DNA from: Granulosicoccus sp047634635
Lineage (GTDB): Bacteria > Pseudomonadota > Gammaproteobacteria > Granulosicoccales > Granulosicoccaceae
Length of the DNA stretch: 36,575 nt
Assembly (NCBI GenBank): GCA_047634635.1
Contig: JBLIIE010000034.1
Span: 1-36,575 of the forward strand
Reading direction: 5' to 3'
Each line of letters starts with the position of its first letter. Positions within the stretch are counted from its first letter, which is position 1. The notes under the pieces were generated by a model that was not told the DNA's origin, ran no database searches, and saw nothing but the letters and a program-made list of their open reading frames with translations. The translations under genes were made by a program, and so were the position numbers. This document shows, in pieces, positions 30,825 through 36,575 of this stretch.

Positions 30825-32273
30825 TCAGCAACACCCTCGGTAGTGTTCAGCTATGAATCGTTCAATGTCTGGCCAGGTGTTGATGATGTCTGCTTTGGAC
30901 GTAAGCCCCGCACGCATGGATACTCTCAGTTTACTCTCCAGGCTCGGTAGGTCCACTCCAATAGCCATGCCATTTTTAATCACTAACCGTCCTGAAGAAT
31001 ACGCATCAATAATATGCGCTTTGGTAGCACGTGAAAAAATATAGTCGCGTGGGTCAACATCCATGAGTGCGTCTCTATCCAGCGCCGACTGATCTAGTAG
31101 CAATAGATCTGCTGGCATGCCAGGAGCCAATATTCCCCCTGCTCCCAAACCCAATCCGGCTCTGCCGGTTGAGCAAGCTGCACGTAGCGCTTTGGTGGGT
31201 GTCATGGCCTCTGCTCCAAAGCCACGAGCATGATTGAGTAGATAAAAAAGTCTCAGCTCTCTCAAACCGTCGTCGTCTTCATCAAATGCGCAGCCATCGA
31301 GTCCCATGGCAACATTGACTCCCGCAGCTAGCATGTCAGCAACGGGTGCAATACCTGAGTGAAGGTGAAGATTAGACGATGCATTAACAGCGATACGGCA
31401 GCCATTCGCCGCTATCGTTTTGAACTCATCAGTATTTGCCCAAACGCAATGTGCAAGCGTTAGCCGTGACGACAACAGGCCTATGTTTTCAAGATGAGAA
31501 ACAATGCCTTGCAGATAGGTCTGATCTGCCCATATACGTTGTGGCTGTGTTTCAAGCAGGTGCATGTGTATACGACGACCTGACTTGGCAGAAGCATTAG
31601 CGATGGAGGATAACAATTCGTCGGTACACCACTGCACTCCCGTGGGTCCGAACTGCACATCTACGTGCCCAGGCATGTCCTCTACAGCCTCTGCAACGGA
31701 CTCAACGAGTTCAAGTTGCTCGGCTACAGATGGCATGGGACGTAACCATGTCTGTGTAACGATCGTTCGGGCATTTTCATCGAGTTTTGCCAACATCTGT
31801 GCATGGTCTCCATAAACCAATGGGTTGCGATCACGCATGGAAATAGCAAATCCAATGGAGACGCCGACATCTTGTGCGGCCTGGGCAATCTGGCGAGCCT
31901 CTTCTGGCAAAGAAACAAGGCCCATGGGTCGTGTGAGATGAACCATAACCGAAGTAGCTCCACCCAGTAGTGAGCGGGCAAATGAGGCCGCCGCTGCCGT
32001 ATAGGCATCCACCGATGGCATGACGGCTAACCTTGGTAACCATGTTTCCAGAGGGTTACCAGCACACCCAAAAGAGGTGGTGGAAAAGGGACGAGCATGG
32101 TTATGTGCATCGGTGAGAGATGGCATCGCCATCAAGCGGTTGCCCTGAGGTGTGTCTGCCGGATTGATTGCTTCTATTAGTCCCTCTGATAGGACTATCT
32201 CTACAGGCCCTGAAAGCGAATACTGCTCGCCAATCAGGGCCTGCTCAACAACAATTCGTTGCTTGTCTGTCAT
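30825..32273 (-). CDS. Amidohydrolase/deaminase (cytosine-deaminase-like superfamily)
   Basis: A 482-aa metal-dependent hydrolase. Metal and catalytic positions visible in order: HNH in TDAHNHARPF (about residue 56), HMHLLE (third histidine plus the usual HxxE), LAHCVW and MGLDGCAFDED. These fit the deaminase branch with a single metal, as in cytosine/guanine deaminase, TrzN or MTA/SAH deaminase. A C-terminal beta domain ends the protein. The start codon overlaps the binding-protein stop (TAATG), so it belongs to the transporter operon. The substrate is probably a nitrogen heterocycle or the product of the cyclic amidohydrolase at 34908. Confidence 0.88.
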   Translation of the reverse strand: MTDKQRIVVEQALIGEQYSLSGPVEIVLSEGLIEAINPADTPQGNRLMAMPSLTDAHNHARPFSTTSFGCAGNPLETWLPRLAVMPSVDAYTAAAASFARSLLGGATSVMVHLTRPMGLVSLPEEARQIAQAAQDVGVSIGFAISMRDRNPLVYGDHAQMLAKLDENARTIVTQTWLRPMPSVAEQLELVESVAEAVEDMPGHVDVQFGPTGVQWCTDELLSSIANASAKSGRRIHMHLLETQPQRIWADQTYLQGIVSHLENIGLLSSRLTLAHCVWANTDEFKTIAANGCRIAVNASSNLHLHSGIAPVADMLAAGVNVAMGLDGCAFDEDDDGLRELRLFYLLNHARGFGAEAMTPTKALRAACSTGRAGLGLGAGGILAPGMPADLLLLDQSALDRDALMDVDPRDYIFSRATKAHIIDAYSSGRLVIKNGMAIGVDLPSLESKLRVSMRAGLTSKADIINTWPDIERFIAEHYRGCC

Positions 32274-33280
32274 TAATAACTACGCATCTCTAGAGGGGGT
32301 AGGTAGGCATCCGAGAACACCGCACTAACTTCTGGGGTTGTTGGTAAATCATAAAGTCCTTTAATGATTTCAATCGAACGACCAAGCCTAGCTGGATCGA
32401 CAGCACCAATGCCATTTACTCTACTTTCATCTGAATAGATCAGATTATTCAGAGCGAACTGAAGTCGTTTCAGCTCTAGCTCTTCATTGCTCAGTGGCTC
32501 AATCTTCTTGATTATTGCAACGCCTTCGAGAGGATCCGCTATGACATCTGCCATGGCTTTTGCAATTGCAGATACCAGACCTGTGACCGCTTCAGGATGG
32601 TCTGCTATCAACTTGGGCGATACCATGACGCCGTTTGAATAAATATCAAGACCAGCTTCACCATACGGGAACCATGTAAATTCAGTGTCGGGGTCCATAC
32701 CCAATCCGATGATGTTCAAATAACTTGTAACATTGAACACAAGGCTTGCGTCGACCTGCCCCTGTATCAGCATTTGTTCCTGTAGATTTGGTGCAACACT
32801 GGTTATTTCAACACTGCTTACATCAAAGCCTGCTGCTTCCGCTAGTGCAGGAAACAACTTTGTAGAAGCCGAACCCGGAGGTGCGCCTACATTGCGCCCC
32901 TCAAGACTCTTCAGATCTGTAACCGGGCCACCCGTTTTGGTTAGAACGGCAAACGGCGGTTGATTATAAATCTGATAAACCATTACAGGTGCTTCGTCAG
33001 GATTCGTAGCAGCGTTCTGAATAATCGCATTCATATCGCCGAAACCAGCGTCATAAGCTCCCGACATAATCCGAGTTACCGTCGCAGCAGACCCTGCTCC
33101 CTGGTCAATAGTGACATCAAGTCCTTCATCTGCGAAATAGCCTTTCTCTTTGGCTAGATAGAACCATCCGTGTACGCCCTGAATTTTCCAATCAAGCGTA
33201 AACTTGATGGGAATATCTTCAGCATGGGCAGGCCCGAACAGCAACAGCGTGGCTAACGCCAAGGTGCATAGCTTCTTCAT
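32273..33280 (-). CDS. NMT1/THI5-like ABC transporter substrate-binding protein
   Basis: A 335-aa periplasmic binding protein with a clear Sec signal (MKKLCTLALATLLLFGPAHA, cleavage after AHA). The mature start IPIKFTLDWKIQGVHGWFYLAKEKGYFADEGLDV is typical of the NMT1/THI5/SsuA group. It includes GAGSAATVTRIMSG and EGRNVGAPPGSAST, ligand-lobe segments. Relatives bind pyrimidines (ThiY), sulfonates or riboflavin. The two adjoining hydrolases for cyclic nitrogen compounds favour a pyrimidine- or hydantoin-like ligand. It comes 60 bp after the permease. Confidence 0.92.
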   Translation of the reverse strand: MKKLCTLALATLLLFGPAHAEDIPIKFTLDWKIQGVHGWFYLAKEKGYFADEGLDVTIDQGAGSAATVTRIMSGAYDAGFGDMNAIIQNAATNPDEAPVMVYQIYNQPPFAVLTKTGGPVTDLKSLEGRNVGAPPGSASTKLFPALAEAAGFDVSSVEITSVAPNLQEQMLIQGQVDASLVFNVTSYLNIIGLGMDPDTEFTWFPYGEAGLDIYSNGVMVSPKLIADHPEAVTGLVSAIAKAMADVIADPLEGVAIIKKIEPLSNEELELKRLQFALNNLIYSDESRVNGIGAVDPARLGRSIEIIKGLYDLPTTPEVSAVFSDAYLPPLEMRSY

Positions 33281-33340
33281 ATGGATATTTCCTTAGTTGA
33301 GTTTAAACGGATATAAAAAAATTGGTAGTATCTACTGTCA

Positions 33341-34096
33341 TCACGATTTTCTGAGAGCCCACCCTGCCATGCGACGCTCGATAACCGAGAAAATGGCGTA
33401 AAGGGAAATCCCCATAACAGCTAGGATCATCAGACCAGCGAAAACCAGTGGAACATTAAATGAAGACGACGCTATCAGCATCATGTTGCCGATGCCCTTG
33501 TTGGATGCAACCGTCTCAGCAATCACCGAACCAACGAATGAAAGCGTTATTGCAACCTTCAAGGAGGCGAAGAAGTAAGGCATGGACCGCGGGAGACCCA
33601 CATTCCACAGAATTTCCCAACGACTCGCCTTGAGAGATTTCATGACATCCTCAAGTTCTGGTTCCACAGTTGCAATACCAGTAGATACATTCACCACAAT
33701 AGGGAAAATACAAATTATCATGGCCGTGAGGATCGCCGGTACGGTTCCAGCACCAAACCACAGTACAAATATGGGTACAACTGCAACTTTGGGTATGGAC
33801 GATATGCCTACGAGCAATGGATATGCTGTGTCATAAGCAAGTTTTGATGACCCTATGATTACACCCAGTGATAATCCGATCATTACACCAAATACAAAGC
33901 CTACCAACGTGGTGTATAACGTTTGCCAGGCATGGGGTTGGATAGCGGGTGCGTATTCGATGAATGCAGCAATGATTCGAGTAGGTCTTGGCAGAATCAG
34001 CTCGGATATACCTGCAATCAGACAGAAAAGCTCCCAGAACACAAAGACACCAACGATGAGAATTGTTGGCGCTAACTTGCGGAGTCTCGATTTCAT
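33341..34096 (-). CDS. ABC transporter permease (SsuC/ThiX type)
   Basis: A 251-aa inner-membrane permease with six predicted helices. The C-terminal cytoplasmic loop carries NVGLPRSMPYFFASLKVAITLSF, the EAA-like ATPase-contact motif of the SsuC/TauC/ThiX group. The start overlaps the ATPase stop by 4 bp (ATGA). It is the only permease of the system, so it should work as a homodimer. Confidence 0.93.
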   Translation of the reverse strand: MKSRLRKLAPTILIVGVFVFWELFCLIAGISELILPRPTRIIAAFIEYAPAIQPHAWQTLYTTLVGFVFGVMIGLSLGVIIGSSKLAYDTAYPLLVGISSIPKVAVVPIFVLWFGAGTVPAILTAMIICIFPIVVNVSTGIATVEPELEDVMKSLKASRWEILWNVGLPRSMPYFFASLKVAITLSFVGSVIAETVASNKGIGNMMLIASSSFNVPLVFAGLMILAVMGISLYAIFSVIERRMAGWALRKS

Positions 34097-34911
34097 GCCG
34101 CCTCCACCTTTCTACTTGATGGGGTATGTACGATCAAGTTACGAAGCTCTCGTACTAACTCCGAAAAATCTAGCTCAAAGGTCAGATCTATCGAGCGTGG
34201 GCGAGCGAATGTCACTTGCCTGTCATCGATGATACGCCCTGGACGTGCGCTCATGACACAAATGCGACTTGCCAGATAAGCTGCCTCTCGAAGATCATGG
34301 GTTACCAGCATGACCGTTGATTCACGCTCAATCCAAAGATCCTGAAGTGTCTGCCACAGCTCCTCTCGGGTAAATTGATCGAGGGCGCCAAACGGCTCAT
34401 CTAACAACAAAAGATCTGGGTCGTGGATCAAGGCACGACATAGGTTTGCGCGCTGCATCATGCCACCTGATAATTGCCACGGGCTTTTGTCAGCAAAGTC
34501 TTCGAGACCAACCTGTTCTAACAGTGCATCTGCACGATCGCGATATTCCCCTTTGCATTTGACGCGAAAGGATTTCTTGAACGGTGACACTATTTTAAGC
34601 GGAAGCATGACGTTTTCCCTCACACTCATCCACGGTAAAAGCGATGCACTTTGAAAAGCCATTCCAACTCTTATAGGATCGGCACCCAGCTCACGACCAC
34701 TAAAAAATATATTGCCAGTGGTTGGCTTCATTAACTCGCTAACCAACTTCAAAATCGTCGACTTCCCACATCCTGATGGTCCAACGAGTGCCAGAAATTC
34801 GCCTTTTTCAATATTGATTGATGTTGGTTGTAGGGCTTCAGTTTGATCGTCTTGTTCGCCAAAAGTGACACCAACTTTATCTAGCTGGACATAGCGATCG
34901 TCACCGTTCAT
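34093..34911 (-). CDS. ABC transporter ATPase (SsuB/TauB/ThiZ type)
   Basis: A 272-aa ATPase. Motifs: Walker A GPSGCGKST (about residues 43-51), signature LSGGMMQRANLCRAL, Walker B LLLLDEPFGALD, and the switch histidine in MLVTHDLREAA. The signature is immediately followed by MMQR where QQQR or MRQR is common, a mild variant. It overlaps the cyclic-amidohydrolase gene by 4 bp at its start and the permease by 4 bp at its end. It is expected to energise uptake of the binding protein's ligand. Confidence 0.94.
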   Translation of the reverse strand: MNGDDRYVQLDKVGVTFGEQDDQTEALQPTSINIEKGEFLALVGPSGCGKSTILKLVSELMKPTTGNIFFSGRELGADPIRVGMAFQSASLLPWMSVRENVMLPLKIVSPFKKSFRVKCKGEYRDRADALLEQVGLEDFADKSPWQLSGGMMQRANLCRALIHDPDLLLLDEPFGALDQFTREELWQTLQDLWIERESTVMLVTHDLREAAYLASRICVMSARPGRIIDDRQVTFARPRSIDLTFELDFSELVRELRNLIVHTPSSRKVEAA

Positions 34912-36338
34912 TTTCCGCCCCCTTCCGCCAAAATGGCGGCTAGGTATTGATCCGTATTACACGGGGCGGACTTGGGCATACTCTGTATCTCGGTAACTTG
35001 TCTCCCGTGGCCTTTCATGCCCTGCACAAGTGTTCGATCGCGTTGCACAAAACGGCCACGCACCAGCGTATGGATGGGCGCACCTATGGTTGTGCGCTCT
35101 TCAAAGGGTGTGACCTTGCCGCGACTATGAAGACGATTAGCAGCGATCTTCTCTTCGCGATCCATGTCTACAATGACAATGTCCGCATGCGCACCTATAG
35201 CGATACGTCCCTTTGTTGGCCATAGTCCGAATGCACGTGCAGGATTGGCTGACGATATTCGAACGTAATGTTCGAGTGTCATCCGCTCTGCAGCAACTTC
35301 AGACAGCATTAGGGGCATCTGAGTTTCAACACCTGGAAAACCACAATCAGCCTTCCAGATATTGTCATTCGTTTTTTCTTCTAGCGTATGTGGTGCATGA
35401 TCAGTCGCAATCATATCCACAACACCAGAATGTAAAGCCTCCATAATGGCTACTGAATCTTTGTGCTCTCTAACCGGAGGATTAACCCTTATGACGCTTC
35501 CGAGTCGCTCATAGTCTTCTGAATTCAGAAATAGGTAACACGGGCATGTCTCCCCTGTTATATCAACGCCACGGCTCTTAGCCTCAGCCAAGGGGCGAAG
35601 TTCACCGGCAGATGAAATGTGCAACACATGGACTCTAGCGCCCGTCCATTCAGACAGTATAGCTGCGCGTGCCACGGCTTCGATGGCAACTACTTCTGGG
35701 CGAGCAGCAATGTGATGTAATGGTTCATTAAGCCCGGCTGCCTCAAGTTTTGCCTGTCGCCAAGCCATAATTGATGCAGTTTCTGCATGCAGCGATATAC
35801 GCAAACCGGACGGTGCAATGATCTCGAAACCTTCTAGCATCGCACCCGTTGAAGGTGAAGGTAGATTGCCGAATGTGTTGCCCATAAAACACTTGAATGC
35901 ATTGGCACCGGCATCAATCAAGCCCTGAATCTCGTCGATGTTGTCTTCGGCTAAAAGACCATATATTCCAAAATCGACACAAGCTTTTTTCGCACATTCT
36001 TGTTTTTGCTTAAATTCCTTAACTGATCGTGTGGGTGGATTAGTGTTGGGCATTTCGAACACGGTAGTAACACCACCCATAGCCGCTGCTTGGGTACCGG
36101 TATCCCAATCCTCTTTATGCGTGTAACCCGGTTCCCGGAAATGCACATGCATATCAATGGCCCCCGGTATTACATATTGTCCTGAGACATCAACAATCTC
36201 TGCAGCACCCGTTAGTGTGCCGGGGGCTCCAATGGCGGTGATTATCTCTCCGGTAATTGCGACATCGGCGAGTTCTCTGCCCGATTCATGAACTACCGTT
36301 CCGCCTTTGAGAATCAGATCAAACATAGTTTTACTCAT
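34908..36338 (-). CDS. Cyclic amidohydrolase (dihydroorotase/allantoinase/hydantoinase type)
   Basis: A 476-aa binuclear-metal hydrolase that opens cyclic amide rings. It shows DMHVHFREPG (first HxH), the metal-bridging lysine position in NAFKCFMG, SLHAET, HVLHISSAGE and IATDHAPHT with the catalytic aspartate, all in the order of dihydroorotase and allantoinase. An amidohydrolase beside a dedicated ABC transporter argues for a catabolic ring-opening role such as allantoinase or hydantoinase, not de novo pyrimidine synthesis. GTG 36350 is in frame, but ATG 36338 overlaps the SDR stop as ATGA and is preferred. The exact ring substrate is open. Confidence 0.88.
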   Translation of the reverse strand: MSKTMFDLILKGGTVVHESGRELADVAITGEIITAIGAPGTLTGAAEIVDVSGQYVIPGAIDMHVHFREPGYTHKEDWDTGTQAAAMGGVTTVFEMPNTNPPTRSVKEFKQKQECAKKACVDFGIYGLLAEDNIDEIQGLIDAGANAFKCFMGNTFGNLPSPSTGAMLEGFEIIAPSGLRISLHAETASIMAWRQAKLEAAGLNEPLHHIAARPEVVAIEAVARAAILSEWTGARVHVLHISSAGELRPLAEAKSRGVDITGETCPCYLFLNSEDYERLGSVIRVNPPVREHKDSVAIMEALHSGVVDMIATDHAPHTLEEKTNDNIWKADCGFPGVETQMPLMLSEVAAERMTLEHYVRISSANPARAFGLWPTKGRIAIGAHADIVIVDMDREEKIAANRLHSRGKVTPFEERTTIGAPIHTLVRGRFVQRDRTLVQGMKGHGRQVTEIQSMPKSAPCNTDQYLAAILAEGGGK

Positions 36339-36575
36339 AGTGAAGCCCAACCACCGTCTACAGGCATATCGATACCTGTTATCTGGCGTGACTTGTCAGA
36401 TGCTAAAAAGAGTGTGGCTGATGCAACATCTTCGTCGGTGCTTACTCGGCCAAGTGCGTACTCGGCGGCATGGCGCATAGCAGCTTCTTCAATGGATATC
36501 CCATGCTGCTCTGCTACCTGCGGCACGACTTTGTCGCGAAAACGTGGTCCATCGACCATGCCTGGTGCTACAAAA
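36335..36575 (-). CDS. SDR-family dehydrogenase, C-terminal part (5' cut by window edge)
   Basis: At least 80 aa of a short-chain dehydrogenase. The frame stays open to the window end and reads FVAPGMVDGPRFRDKV, the conserved PG(M/F)V after the active-site helix, then ASATLFLASDKSRQITGID and VDGG, the classical SDR C-terminus. The Met at 36559 is internal to the domain, so the true start lies beyond 36575. The stop overlaps the cyclic-amidohydrolase start, making it the upstream partner in the operon. Confidence 0.9.
   Translation of the reverse strand, partial: FVAPGMVDGPRFRDKVVPQVAEQHGISIEEAAMRHAAEYALGRVSTDEDVASATLFLASDKSRQITGIDMPVDGGWASL

Noticed and set aside
1..36575. CRISPR arrays, tRNA/rRNA genes, insertion sequences, prophage genes
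   Set aside because: No evenly spaced direct repeats, tRNA-like cloverleaf, transposase motif or phage gene was seen in reading the window; a dedicated search was not possible.

Overview
The window looks like a chromosomal segment of a free-living, probably marine, Gammaproteobacterium of moderate GC content. This rests on its cbb3 oxidase genes, Anr/FNR-type boxes and many amide and amino-acid uptake genes. The genus cannot be fixed from this sequence, and the FixL/FixK-like regulators recall Alphaproteobacteria. No tRNA, rRNA, CRISPR array, phage gene or intact transposase was seen.

Positions 1-7000 (+ strand) hold a high-affinity respiration locus: the 3' part of the copper ATPase ccoI, then ccoS, a perfect FNR box, ccoN-ccoO-ccoQ-ccoP, ccoG, ccoH and a small two-helix membrane protein. 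Positions 7000-13800 form an oxygen-response block. It has a K+-channel-like protein, a FixK-like CRP/FNR regulator, a tandem universal stress protein, an unknown protein, an OmpR-type response regulator, a hybrid histidine kinase whose first PAS domain keeps the FixL haem histidine and oxygen-sensing arginine, a haem lipoprotein with a C-terminal CxxCH, and a small orphan protein. Six FNR-type sites (five close matches and one weaker) lie upstream of these genes and of ccoN, so the block reads as one local low-oxygen regulon.

Positions 13800-15700 carry a triple-BON protein and a sulfite-oxidase-family molybdoenzyme. Positions 15700-23500 (- strand) look like one operon for an amide-type nitrogen compound: RpiR regulator, glutamine-synthetase-like ligase, a complete branched-chain-amino-acid/urea-type ABC transporter (two ATPases, two permeases, one binding protein) and an FmdA-type formamidase. 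Divergent from it are an N-formylglutamate-amidohydrolase-like enzyme and an isochorismatase-like amidohydrolase. A perfect 10-bp inverted repeat in the divergent promoter is a candidate RpiR operator.

Positions 25100-28750 are a gene graveyard. A LivF-type ATPase, an arginase, a Cache/PDC sensor fragment, a chemotaxis receptor and a Na+/H+ antiporter are all truncated, frameshifted or internally deleted. An intact Lrp/AsnC regulator and an intact ornithine cyclodeaminase survive among them. After an NAD(P)-dependent dehydrogenase (28783-29976) and a strong palindrome, the last 6 kb (- strand) is a compact operon that runs past the window end. It encodes an SDR dehydrogenase, a cyclic amidohydrolase of the dihydroorotase/allantoinase/hydantoinase type, an SsuABC/ThiXYZ-type ABC transporter, a deaminase-type amidohydrolase and a DUF3830 protein, plausibly for uptake and ring opening of a cyclic amide or N-heterocycle.
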